A stretch of DNA of 37,039 nt from Rhodoferax sp. Its GTDB lineage: Bacteria > Pseudomonadota > Gammaproteobacteria > Burkholderiales > Burkholderiaceae_C. Both the position numbers and the translations under genes were made by a program. The DNA is taken from assembly GCA_020048255.1 (NCBI GenBank), contig JAIFMR010000234.1, forward strand, positions 1 to 37,039, given 5' to 3'. Shown in pieces: positions 29,240 through 37,039 of the stretch. Every line of letters begins with the position of its first letter. The first letter of the stretch is position 1. The notes beneath the pieces are model-generated. The model did not search any database and was not told the origin of the DNA. It saw nothing but the letters and a program-made list of their open reading frames with translations.

Positions 29240-29272
29240 GTTTGCAAAGCGGGACAAGAACCCGCTGCAAAC
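29240..29272 (-). other. Intercistronic hairpin between odhA and odhB
   Basis: GTTTGCAAAGCGGG (29240-29253) pairs with CCCGCTGCAAAC (29261-29272), with a 2-nt bulge and a 7-nt loop: 12 pairs in all. It lies 19 nt past the odhA stop. A T-rich stretch follows (minus strand ATTATTTTTTG) but about 10 nt later, so read-through, processing or partial termination are all possible. Confidence 0.6.
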
Positions 29273-29291
29273 GGTTAACTGGGGGGCGACC

Positions 29292-32159
29292 TTACTTGGT
29301 CAAGATAAAGCCTTTGAGCTTGCCAAAGGCGCCTTCTACCAGCGCCTTTTGCTGCTCCTGGTGCAGATGGGAGTAACCCACCGCAGGCGATGCCGAAGCA
29401 GCCCGGCCGGAATACCCCAGCTTTTGACCCTCAAGCATGTTTTCGTGAATGTAATGCTGCACGAAGAACCAGGCGCCCTGGTTCTGCGGTTCATCCTGAG
29501 TCCACACGACCTCGGTGGCGTTGGGATACTTCTTCAATTCCGCTGCAAACGCCTTGTGCGGGAACGGATACAACTGCTCAATCCGAATGATGGCCACATC
29601 GTCTGCACCCTTTTCCTCGCGCTTCTTGGACAAGTCGTAATACACCTTGCCTGAGCAGGCCACCACACGCTTGACTTTGTCGGCCTTGAGTGCCTTGTTG
29701 TCAGGAATGATGGTCTGGAAGCAGCCTTTGGTGAACTCAGACAAGGGAGACGCTGCATCTTTGTGACGCAGCAGCGACTTGGGCGTGAAAATCACCAGAG
29801 GTTTGCGCAGGTTACGCACCATCTGGCGGCGCAACACGTGAAAGATCTGGCTGGCCGTGGTCGGTTGCACCAACTGCATATTGGTGTCAGCCGCCAACTG
29901 CATGAAACGCTCGACACGTGCAGAGGAATGCTCCGGGCCCTGGCCTTCGTAGCCGTGGGGCAGCATCAGCGTGATGCCGTTGACACGGCCCCACTTGACT
30001 TCACCTGAGGCAATGAACTGGTCAATCACCACCTGGGCGCCGTTAGCGAAATCGCCAAACTGGGCTTCCCAAATCACCAAGGTGTTGGGGTCGTTGGATG
30101 CATAACCATATTCAAACCCCAGCACCGCTTCTTCGGACAGGATGGAGTCAATGACAACAAATGGCGACTGGTTCTCGGCCACGTTTTGTAAGGGTACGTA
30201 GGTACCCACGTCCCACTTTTCGCGGTTCTGGTCGTGGATGACGGCATGACGGTGGGTAAACGTGCCCCGGCCACAGTCTTCACCCGACAAGCGAACCGGG
30301 TAACCACTGGCCACCAACGAGGCAAAGGCCATGTGCTCGCCCATGCCCCAATCCACCGGAATGTCGCCCCGACCCATGGCGGCCCGGTCGTCATAGACTT
30401 TTTTCACCAGTGGATGCGGTGTCAGGCTGGTCGGCATGGTGGTGATCTTGTCAGCCAGACGCTTCCACTCTGACATCGGAATGGCCGTGTCACCGGCATC
30501 CGTCCATTTTTTCCCCAGGAAGGGGGTCCAATCCACCGCGTACTTGCTCTTGAAGTTGGTCAACACCGGGTCCGTCGTGTGTTTACCCGCATCCATGGCC
30601 GCACGAAACGCCTTGAACATGTCGTCACCCAGCGTGGCACCCAGCCCTTGTGCAGCCAGCTTGTCGGCATACAGCTTGCGCGTGCCCGGATGCTGAGCAA
30701 TCTTCTTGTACATCAGTGGTTGAGTCAGCGCCGGGGTGTCTTGCTCGTTGTGGCCCAACTTACGGAAACAAATGATGTCCAGCACCACGTCTTTGCGGAA
30801 CTCCATGCGGTATTCCAGCGCCCACTGCATGGCCATGACCACGGCTTCAGGGTCATCACCGTTGACGTGCATCACGGGCGCTTCCACGCCCTTCACAATG
30901 TCGGTGCAATACAGCGTGGAGCGGTAGTCACGCGGGTCGGAGGTGGTGAAGCCGATCTGGTTGTTGATGATCAGGTGCACCGTGCCAGCCGTGGTGTAGC
31001 CACGGGTCTGTGCCAGCGCCAGGGTTTCCTGGTTGACGCCCTGGCCCGCAAAAGCGGCATCACCGTGTACCAACACGGGGAGCACCTGGCGGCCGGTCGG
31101 ATCGGCGCGGCGGTCCATGCGGGCGCGCACCGAGCCTTCCACTACCGGATTGACAATTTCAAGGTGTGATGGGTTGAACGCCAGGCTCAAGTGCACCGGG
31201 CCGCCAGGGGTGGTCACATCCGAGCTGAATCCCTGGTGGTATTTGACATCACCGGCTGGCAGGTCTTCAGGGGCGGTGTGATCAAACTCGGCAAACAGGT
31301 CGGCAGGCAACTTGCCCAGGGTGTTGACAAGCACGTTCAGGCGGCCCCGGTGCGCCATACCAATCACAATTTCTTGCACGCCCAGACTGCCGGCTTGTTG
31401 AATCAGCTGGTCCATAGCGGCAATAAAGCTCTCGCCACCTTCCAGTGAAAAACGCTTCTGACCAACATACTTGGTGTGCAGGAAACGCTCCAACCCCTCA
31501 GCCGCAGTCAGTCGATCCAGAATGTGCTTCTTTTGATCGGCGTTGAAATTGGGCTTGCTGCGAACACTTTCGAGCTTTTGTTGCCACCAGCGTTTTTGCG
31601 TCTGATCGGTCAGGTACTGGTATTCGGCGCCAATGGTGCCGCAATAGGTTTCGCGCAGCGAGTTCAACAACTCGCGCAAAGGCATCTTGTCTTTGCCGAA
31701 GAAGGTATTGCTGGTGTCAAACACCGTCTCGAAGTCGGCGTCCTTGAAGCCATAAAAAGCCGGGTCAAGCTCAGGAATGTTCGGGCGCTCCGTGCGTTTG
31801 AGTGGATCCAGGTCAGCCCAGCTGGCACCCACATTGCGGTAAGCGGCAATCAGCTGCTGTGCTGCTGTGCGCTTGCGGCCCATTTCGGCGTCCACGCTGG
31901 CCACCACCACCTTGGTGCCACCCGCCTTGGCACGCTGCGCAAACGCGTCAATCACGGGTTGGTGCGGAATGTCCTTGGCGTTACTGCCGTCCACTGCTGG
32001 CACATGCTGCAATGCATCAAAGTAATCTCGCCAGGAATCGGGCACACTGCCTGGATTGGCCAGGTAGTTTTCGTACATCTCTTCGACGTACGGGGCGTTG
32101 CCACCAAAAAGATAGGTGTTCGCCTGATAGGCCTGATAGACCGTGTTTGTCTCACTCAT
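29292..32159 (-). CDS. odhA: 2-oxoglutarate dehydrogenase E1
   Basis: E1 is the thiamine-diphosphate subunit that decarboxylates 2-oxoglutarate in the TCA cycle. The 955-residue product has the N-terminal E2-binding segment (YLFGGNAPYVEEMYENY), GMAHRGRLNVL, YHQGF and HLSLAFNPSHLEIVNPV, the ThDP/Mg region (GDAAFAGQGVNQE, then GTVHLIINNQIGFTTSDPRD), RKLGHNEQD, and the C-terminal transketolase-like domain (GEDCGRGTFTHRHAV, GYEGQGPEHSSARVERFMQL). It heads the operon odhA-odhB-lpdA(-zapE). No clear Shine-Dalgarno is seen at ATG 32159; AAGGGAAATGAAAG lies in the leader and may be part of a small hairpin (32176-32190). Confidence 0.98.
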   Translation of the reverse strand: MSETNTVYQAYQANTYLFGGNAPYVEEMYENYLANPGSVPDSWRDYFDALQHVPAVDGSNAKDIPHQPVIDAFAQRAKAGGTKVVVASVDAEMGRKRTAAQQLIAAYRNVGASWADLDPLKRTERPNIPELDPAFYGFKDADFETVFDTSNTFFGKDKMPLRELLNSLRETYCGTIGAEYQYLTDQTQKRWWQQKLESVRSKPNFNADQKKHILDRLTAAEGLERFLHTKYVGQKRFSLEGGESFIAAMDQLIQQAGSLGVQEIVIGMAHRGRLNVLVNTLGKLPADLFAEFDHTAPEDLPAGDVKYHQGFSSDVTTPGGPVHLSLAFNPSHLEIVNPVVEGSVRARMDRRADPTGRQVLPVLVHGDAAFAGQGVNQETLALAQTRGYTTAGTVHLIINNQIGFTTSDPRDYRSTLYCTDIVKGVEAPVMHVNGDDPEAVVMAMQWALEYRMEFRKDVVLDIICFRKLGHNEQDTPALTQPLMYKKIAQHPGTRKLYADKLAAQGLGATLGDDMFKAFRAAMDAGKHTTDPVLTNFKSKYAVDWTPFLGKKWTDAGDTAIPMSEWKRLADKITTMPTSLTPHPLVKKVYDDRAAMGRGDIPVDWGMGEHMAFASLVASGYPVRLSGEDCGRGTFTHRHAVIHDQNREKWDVGTYVPLQNVAENQSPFVVIDSILSEEAVLGFEYGYASNDPNTLVIWEAQFGDFANGAQVVIDQFIASGEVKWGRVNGITLMLPHGYEGQGPEHSSARVERFMQLAADTNMQLVQPTTASQIFHVLRRQMVRNLRKPLVIFTPKSLLRHKDAASPLSEFTKGCFQTIIPDNKALKADKVKRVVACSGKVYYDLSKKREEKGADDVAIIRIEQLYPFPHKAFAAELKKYPNATEVVWTQDEPQNQGAWFFVQHYIHENMLEGQKLGYSGRAASASPAVGYSHLHQEQQKALVEGAFGKLKGFILTK

Positions 32160-32211
32160 GTTTCGCTGACTTTCATTTCCCTTGGGGAAACTTTAGCTGG
32201 TTAAAGCTGAT

Positions 32212-32223
32212 GGTTAATTAACC
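32212..32223. promoter_or_regulatory. Perfect palindrome upstream of odhA
   Basis: GGTTAATTAACC is a perfect 12-bp palindrome centred about 58 nt upstream of the odhA start, in the 186-nt spacer between odhA and prpE. It could be a dimeric regulator site for the operon. No box pair could be settled. Confidence 0.35.
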
Positions 32224-32288
32224 TCCCGCGTCACGGCTTGACCGTTTGGCGGATGCGACAGTGGCGTTGGAAGGGCCTGGAACAGGCA

Positions 32289-32313
32289 AAATTGTGCGCC
32301 ACCAAGATGGCGC
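32289..32313 (-). terminator. Likely intrinsic terminator of prpE
   Basis: GCGCCA (32296-32301) and TGGCGC (32308-32313) form a perfect 6-bp stem with 6-nt loop. On the minus strand the stem is followed by ACAATTTTG, a short T-run. It starts about 33 nt after the prpE stop. Confidence 0.5.
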
Positions 32314-32345
32314 GAGTCTTACATCGGTTTGATATTTCGCAATTT

Positions 32346-34195
32346 TTATGGGGTCACCAAGTCCTTGATTTGCTGGAGTGCAGCGGGGTCATCCATGGTG
32401 GTCAGATCGCCCGGGTCACGCCCCTCGCACACGGCGGCAATGGCACGGCGCAGGCATTTGCCGCTGCGGGTTTTTGGCAGCACCGTCACAAAACGAACCC
32501 GCGCCGGGCGTGCCACTGCACCCAGGTCTTTGTCCACCAGTTTGAAAACCTCTGCTTCCAGCGCCAAGGCACTGGCGTCGTCAGTTACCAGCGCCGGGTT
32601 TTTCAACACGGCAAAAGCCATCGCCACCTGGCCCTTGAGCTGGTCTGCCACACCCACCACCGCCACTTCAGCAATGTTCGGATGAGCGGCGATGCTCTCT
32701 TCAATTTCGCGGGTGCCCAGTCGATGGCCGGCCACGTTGATCACGTCGTCGGTGCGTCCCAGAATGAAGTAGTAGCCATCGGCATCCCGAATGCCCCAAT
32801 CAAAGGTGGAGTACACCAGCTTGCCTGGCACACTCTTCCAGTAGGTGTTGACAAAGCGTTCATCATCGCGCCAGACGGTTTGCATGCAGCCGGGAGGCAG
32901 TGGGCCTTCTACCGCCACCACGCCCTTCTGGTTAGGACCCACCAGCTCTTCGCCGGTCTGGTCATCAAGCAGCTTCACGTCATAGCCATACACGGCCTTG
33001 CCCGGTGAGCCAAATTTGCTTTTCGCCTGTTCAACCCCATTGCAGAGCGACAAAATCGGCCAGCCGGTCTCGGTTTGCCAGTAGTTGTCAATGATCGGTT
33101 TGCCCAGACCGGCACTGATCCACTGTGCTGTGGGCTCATCCAGCGGTTCACCGGCCAAGAACAACGCCCGCAAGCTTGATAGATCGTATTTAGTCAACAG
33201 CGCTGGGTCCTGTTTTTTGAGCACCCGAACAGCCGTTGGCGCACTGAACATCACTGTGACCTTGTATTTTTCCACCAGGCTCCACCAGATTCCGCCGTCG
33301 GGTCGGGTTGGCAGGCCCTCGTACATGATGGTCGCCATGCCGGCAATCAGCGGGCCGTAAATGATGTAACTGTGGCCCACCACCCAGCCAATGTCGCTGG
33401 TCGAGAAATAGGTTTCACCGGCGTTGCCCGCATAAATGTGCTTCATGCTGGCTGCCAATGCAACGCAATAGCCACCCGTGTCACGCTGCACGCCTTTGGG
33501 TTTGCCAGTGGTTCCGCTGGTGTACAGCGTGTAGCTGGGGTGGGTTGCATCCACCCACTCGCACGGCACCACGGTCCGCAGGTGCTTTTCTCGCAAGTTA
33601 CCCCATAATTGGTCTCTGCCCGCAACCAAATTCATGGCCGACATGCCACGGTCAACCAACAGAACGGCTTCTGGCTTGTATTTGGACAGCGAAATGGCTT
33701 CATCCAGCAGCGGCTTGTAAGGTACTGGCTTGCCACCCCGTGACCCTGCATCGGCACTCACAATCACCTTGGGCTCGGCGTCTTCAATGCGTGACGCCAG
33801 CGACCCGGAGGCAAAACCATGGCAAAGGCCGCCTCGGGGATCATCGGCATGTAAATCAGCACCCGGTCACCTTTGGTGACACCCAGGTCCTTCAGTGTGG
33901 CCGCCATGCGCTGCACTTCAGCATGCAGTTCAGTGAACGAATAGACTTTTTCCTGGTTGGTTTCAGTCGAAACAAAAATCAGGGCAGCTTGGTCTGGACG
34001 GGTGGCCAAGTGCCGGTCTACGGCGTTATGGCACAAATTGGTGACACCGCCGACAAACCATTTCGCAAAGGGTGGGTTGCTGTAGTCGCAAATTTGTTGC
34101 GGCTGAACTTTCCAGTCCACCAACTGCGCTTGCTCACCCCAAAAACTGTCACGGTCAGCAAGAGATCGTTGGTGAAATTCTGCGTAGCTTGTCAT
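32346..34195 (-). pseudogene. prpE: prpE, propionyl-CoA synthetase (ACS family), frameshifted by an internal loss
   Basis: An AMP-forming acyl-CoA synthetase, closest to propionyl-CoA synthetase PrpE (SYAEFHQRSLADRDSFW, PFAKWFVGG, HPSYTLYTSGTTGKPKGVQR, NYWQTETGWPI, FDWGIRDADGYYFILGRTDD, and PKTRSGKCLRR with the C-terminal acetylatable Lys). From ATG 34195 it reads to MPMIPEAAFAM, then shifts frame and stops near 33764. The rest continues in another frame from GFASGSLASRIEDAEPKVIVS (about 33818) to 32346. PrpE proteins, from memory, have about 15 more residues here (of the LACARIGAIHSVVFG type), so about 46 nt seem missing at 33816-33820. That segment is a conserved part of the adenylation domain, so the product would be inactive. 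Either the gene is dead or the sequence is wrong here. Confidence 0.9.
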
Positions 34196-34316
34196 GGGCT
34201 GTCTCCGATTGTTGTGGAATAAACTGAATTCATAATTATGAAGGGTGAACTTGCTGCACGCTGACTACATGAGCAACTTGTCAGCCTCACAAGGCTCCAG
34301 CAAGAAACTCGGAGGC

Positions 34317-34919
34317 CTACTTGATCAATTCGTGCAGGGACTTGAACTGAGGGTGTTCCGCTGAGCGCAACCACTCAAACGCCACCATCTCGGTGGTCAC
34401 CAACTCGGCACCAGCCCCAGCCAGCCGATCAAAAGCAGCATCCCGGTTGCGCTCGGTGCGTGAACTGCACGCATCAGCCACCACCCAAACGTCGAACTCG
34501 TCTTCCAGCAAATGCAGCGCGGTCTGCAACAGGCACACATGCGCTTCACAACCGGCAATCACAATGCTGCTGCGCTCAGTCGGTGTGTTGGATGGTTTCT
34601 GCAAATGTTTGGGCAAACTGCGCGCGTTGCCCGCTGCCGGCTTGACCGGTGGGCGCAACCATTCGCCCAAACCCTCCTCCACCCCGCTGAACTGCATCTT
34701 GGCGAGCGTTCTATCACACAGTGATTTGACCTCGGGCGGGTTTTCACCCAGTTTCGATGGGTTTTGTTCGGTACCGATCACCGGCACGTGCAGCCAACGG
34801 GCCATTTGGGCCAACCTGACTGCATTGGCCAAGACCATCGGCCCTTCGAAAATGACCGGCATCAGTCGGGCCTGATAGTCCACCAAAACGAGTTGGGACA
34901 GTTCAACATCCATCAGCAT
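34317..34919 (-). CDS. Isochorismatase-family hydrolase
   Basis: A cysteine hydrolase of the isochorismatase superfamily (YcaC-like branch), 200 residues. The catalytic triad is present: Asp14 (LVLVDYQ), Lys74 (LAKMQFS) and Cys129 (IAGCEAHVCLLQTA). The substrate is unknown; relatives act on nicotinamide, pyrazinamide, ureidoacrylate, biuret or isochorismate. The start is ATG 34919 with AAAAGG about 8 nt upstream. It is 121 nt upstream of prpE on the same strand, and no substrate is hinted by neighbours. An insert of about 15 residues (PPVKPAAGNARSLPKHLQ) before the Cys strand is unusual in length. Confidence 0.88.
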   Translation of the reverse strand: MLMDVELSQLVLVDYQARLMPVIFEGPMVLANAVRLAQMARWLHVPVIGTEQNPSKLGENPPEVKSLCDRTLAKMQFSGVEEGLGEWLRPPVKPAAGNARSLPKHLQKPSNTPTERSSIVIAGCEAHVCLLQTALHLLEDEFDVWVVADACSSRTERNRDAAFDRLAGAGAELVTTEMVAFEWLRSAEHPQFKSLHELIK

Positions 34920-35090
34920 GTCAGACCTTTTCTACAAGTTGAAATGTCATCATTAAACCGCAGGAAGCCCCAGGTCTGACGAGTTTCATCAGTGCATTGC
35001 CGCACAAATCAGCATGCTGAAACCAGTAGCATCCACCAACTCCAATTTGACTATTGCAATAAATCAATAAGTTACAGCGATTAACTAGAA

Positions 35091-35119
35091 TTCACTTTAA
35101 GAAAAAAACACGCTAAACT
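35091..35119 (+). promoter_or_regulatory. Possible promoter of the NlpC/P60 gene
   Basis: TTCACT (35091-35096), a 17-nt spacer and TAAACT (35114-35119) fit a sigma70 promoter loosely. Transcription would begin about at the ATG (35126), giving a leaderless or nearly leaderless mRNA, and no Shine-Dalgarno is seen before that ATG. Confidence 0.35.
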
Positions 35120-35125
35120 CGCGCA

Positions 35126-35725
35126 ATGTTTAAATTTGTGCGATTGACCACCCTGCTCGCCAGCGTTTTGTTGGCGGGTATCGTGCATGCAACGCCGCCT
35201 GAACCCTCTGCTTCGCCCAATGTGGTGGCCACCCTGTTTGAGGACAACCGCGTTCTCGCTCAGATTCAAGAGGTCGGCCAAACAGTGACAGACCAGGCTT
35301 CCGATCTGGTAGGTCATGCACTTGGCTTTTTGGGTGTTCCCTATCGCCGAGGTGGCACCAACGCCGAAACAGGTTTTGATTGCAGTGGTTTTGTGAAAAC
35401 CATGTACCAACAAACCTTGGGGCTGATTCTGCCCCGCAAAGCCGAACAGCAAGCGGCAGCGACCCAAAACATTGCGCGCGCTGACTTGCAGCCCGGCGAC
35501 CTGGTTTTTTTCAACACCATGCGCCGCGCCTTCAGTCATGTGGGAATTTATATTGGTGATGGCAAGTTTGTCCACTCGCCCAAGCCAGGGGCCGAGGTGC
35601 GTGTTGAAAGCATGAGCCTGTCTTACTGGCGCCGTCGCTTTGATGGTGCCCGCCGCGTACTGACCGGCGACCCAGCGTTACCTGCCGCGGCTGCCCCGAA
35701 GGCCACCGAACCTGTGTTGCGTTAA
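35126..35725 (+). CDS. NlpC/P60 cell-wall hydrolase, exported
   Basis: A 199-residue exported peptidoglycan endopeptidase of the NlpC/P60 (C40) family. It has a signal peptide (FVRLTTLLASVLLAGIVHA, cut after Ala22) and the catalytic triad: Cys86 in GFDCSGFV, His138 in SHVGIYIGDG and His150 in KFVHSP. The segment VGHALGFLGVPYRRGGTN precedes the Cys as usual. It likely cuts the peptide stem of peptidoglycan in the periplasm. The ATG lacks a Shine-Dalgarno. It converges with amrS, only one base apart (35725 and 35727), with no terminator visible between. Confidence 0.94.
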   Translation: MFKFVRLTTLLASVLLAGIVHATPPEPSASPNVVATLFEDNRVLAQIQEVGQTVTDQASDLVGHALGFLGVPYRRGGTNAETGFDCSGFVKTMYQQTLGLILPRKAEQQAAATQNIARADLQPGDLVFFNTMRRAFSHVGIYIGDGKFVHSPKPGAEVRVESMSLSYWRRRFDGARRVLTGDPALPAAAAPKATEPVLR

Positions 35726-35726
35726 C

Positions 35727-36803
35727 TCAAGCCCCGATGGCGATCGGAATGCGCCGGCGGCCAAAATCCTCTCGTTTCTCAGAATAGCGGCCCGGTAACT
35801 TGGCGCCGCAGCCGGTGCAGTGGCCTTGTGGTGTCAACCGATATTGCTTGATCTGATACCTGTCTCGCTCAATCAGCACGGCTTGGCAGGCCGGACAATG
35901 GGTCGCTTGACCCTCCAGGTCCGTGACGTTTCCGGTATAGACAAATTGCAAGCCCTCGCTCATGGCAATGTGTCGTGCGCGCACCAACGTGGCCAAGGGC
36001 GTGGCCGGCACAGCCATCATCTTGTGATCCGGGTGAAACGCTGACAAGTGCAAGGGAACTTGCGGTCCAATTTCTTTCATGATCCAGCGACACATCGCGC
36101 TGATTTCCTGATCTGAGTCGTTGTGGTGGGGAATCAGCAAGGTCGTGATCTCAAACCAAACAGAGGTCTCGTGCCGCAGATAAACCAGTGTGTCCAGCAC
36201 GGGCTGGAGGTGGGAGCCCGTGAATTTGAAATAGAACTCGTCCGTGAACGACTTCAAGTCCACATTGGCAGCATCCATCTTGGCATAGAACTCGCGCCGC
36301 GCTGGAGCATGCATGTAGCCAGCCGTCACAGCCACGGTCTGGACACCCTGCGCATGGCAGGCATCGGCAACGTCCATCGCGTATTCAGCAAAAATCACGG
36401 GGTCGTTGTAAGTAAAGGCCACACTGCGACAACCCCAACGAACGGCTTCCTGGGCAATCACTTCGGGTGCAGCCTGATCCATCAATCGATCCATGTCGCG
36501 TGACTTGCTGATGTCCCAGTTCTGGCAAAACTTGCAGGTCAGATTGCAGCCGGCCGTACCGAAGGACAACACGCTGCTGCCCGGGTAGAAATGGTTCAGG
36601 GGCTTCTTCTCAATCGGGTCAATGCAAAAGCCCGACGACCGACCATACGTGGTCAACACCATCTGGTCACCCTCGCGCATGCGCACAAAGCAGGCGCCTC
36701 GTTGCCCATCATGCAACTTGCAATCCCGTGGGCACAAGTCACACTGAATTCGACCATCTGCAAGAGGGTGCCAGTAGCGCGCCGGATACAAGTCGGTGTT
36801 CAT
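35727..36803 (-). CDS. amrS: AmmeMemoRadiSam system radical SAM enzyme AmrS
   Basis: AmrS is the radical SAM member of the three-part AmmeMemoRadiSam system (AmrA = AMMECR1 domain, AmrB = MEMO domain, AmrS), whose reaction is not well known. The 358-residue product resembles PFL-activating enzymes. It has the cluster motif C86-NLT-C90-KF-C93 in GTAGCNLTCKFCQNWDISK, the SAM-binding FTYNDPVIFAEYAMD, and an N-terminal Cys set (CDLCPRDC, 21-28). A C-terminal pair of CxxC motifs (CPAC and CTGC) may bind zinc. It overlaps amrA by ATGA (36800-36803). The third partner, a MEMO protein, would lie beyond the window edge or be fused to AmrA. Confidence 0.93.
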   Translation of the reverse strand: MNTDLYPARYWHPLADGRIQCDLCPRDCKLHDGQRGACFVRMREGDQMVLTTYGRSSGFCIDPIEKKPLNHFYPGSSVLSFGTAGCNLTCKFCQNWDISKSRDMDRLMDQAAPEVIAQEAVRWGCRSVAFTYNDPVIFAEYAMDVADACHAQGVQTVAVTAGYMHAPARREFYAKMDAANVDLKSFTDEFYFKFTGSHLQPVLDTLVYLRHETSVWFEITTLLIPHHNDSDQEISAMCRWIMKEIGPQVPLHLSAFHPDHKMMAVPATPLATLVRARHIAMSEGLQFVYTGNVTDLEGQATHCPACQAVLIERDRYQIKQYRLTPQGHCTGCGAKLPGRYSEKREDFGRRRIPIAIGA

Positions 36804-37039
36804 GGCGTGGGCTCCCCGTCAGTACCCTTAGCGGCCACGGCATGGCGCTCTGGCTCCTTCCATTTGGCGACGGTGTAACGTGACAAACAGACCTCTGGTT
36901 GCCAAAAATGCGCATCCAAGCCGGCCTTGCGTTTAAGGTGCGCCATGAACTCCTCCGGGCGCGGCAACTGCTCCCAAACTTGCGGTAAAAAAGTGCTGCG
37001 GCTTGCCCCGTATTCAAACACCACCCCATCGACGCCGGG
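36800..37039 (-). CDS. amrA: AMMECR1-domain protein AmrA (5' part outside window)
   Basis: The last 79 residues of an AMMECR1-domain protein, open to the window edge. The signature end of the domain is clear: GVVFEYGASRSTFLPQVWEQ, then FMAHLKRKAGLDAHFW and LSRYTVAKW. A short charged tail follows. It overlaps the start of amrS by ATGA, so the two are translationally coupled, which supports the AmmeMemoRadiSam assignment. Whether it is a separate AmrA or the C-terminal half of a MEMO-AMMECR1 fusion cannot be seen here. Confidence 0.85.
   Translation of the reverse strand, partial: PGVDGVVFEYGASRSTFLPQVWEQLPRPEEFMAHLKRKAGLDAHFWQPEVCLSRYTVAKWKEPERHAVAAKGTDGEPTP

Noticed and set aside
31476-32204. 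242-codon open frame opposite odhA
   Set aside because: Shadow of a conserved gene; composition is typical antisense (Leu/Gln/His rich) with no domain.
34260-34316. Possible terminator after the isochorismatase gene
   Set aside because: The arms (GCCTC ... GAGGC) are far apart and there is no T-run.

Overview
The window looks like a chromosomal segment of a betaproteobacterium of the Comamonadaceae, most like Rhodoferax or Polaromonas. The basis is protein character and gene order: ndk-rlmN-pilF-rodZ-ispG-hisS-yfgM-bamB-der-hfq-hflX-hflK-hflC-DUF2065-hisZ-purA in one run, then odhA-odhB-lpdA-zapE, as I recall them from that group. It is densely coding. No gap exceeds 300 bases, and I see no phage, insertion sequence, CRISPR array, tRNA or rRNA. 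I did not recognise a new multi-gene system.

Layout. 1-2.4 kb: the end of an ABC-transporter ATPase, divergent from tesA and selU, then a tiny Lys-rich gene. 2.4-6.8 kb (minus): metC-like lyase, a purine-type phosphoribosyltransferase, purA and a broken hisZ. 6.8-20 kb (minus): DUF2065, hflC, hflK, hflX, hfq, der, bamB, yfgM-like, hisS, ispG, rodZ, pilF, rlmN, ndk; many neighbours overlap or nearly touch. 20.1-23.1 kb (minus): rluB-type synthase, scpB, rluD. 23.1-24.7 kb (plus): bamD and a PP2C phosphatase. 24.7-32.2 kb (minus): small exported protein, zapE, lpdA, odhB, odhA. 32.3-34.9 kb (minus): a broken prpE and an isochorismatase-like hydrolase. 35.1-37 kb: NlpC/P60 hydrolase (plus), convergent with amrS and the end of amrA (minus).

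How the genes work together. The long minus-strand block joins RNA and ribosome functions (hfq, hflX, der, hisS, rlmN), envelope assembly (bamB here, bamD nearby, rodZ, pilF, yfgM-like) and control of the FtsH protease (hflK, hflC). purA, the phosphoribosyltransferase and hisZ all concern purine or PRPP metabolism. odhA, odhB and lpdA supply all three subunits of 2-oxoglutarate dehydrogenase.

Most notable observations. Three places look as if a short piece of DNA is missing: the ABC ATPase/tesA junction (both genes lack a normal start), hisZ (about 60 nt lost, frame shifted) and prpE (about 46 nt lost, frame shifted). They may be real decay or errors in this sequence. There are also strong non-coding structures: an intrinsic-terminator-like hairpin inside the first codons of hflX right after hfq, hairpins in both spacers of the odhA-odhB-lpdA operon, and diverged copies of what appears to be a dispersed palindromic element.
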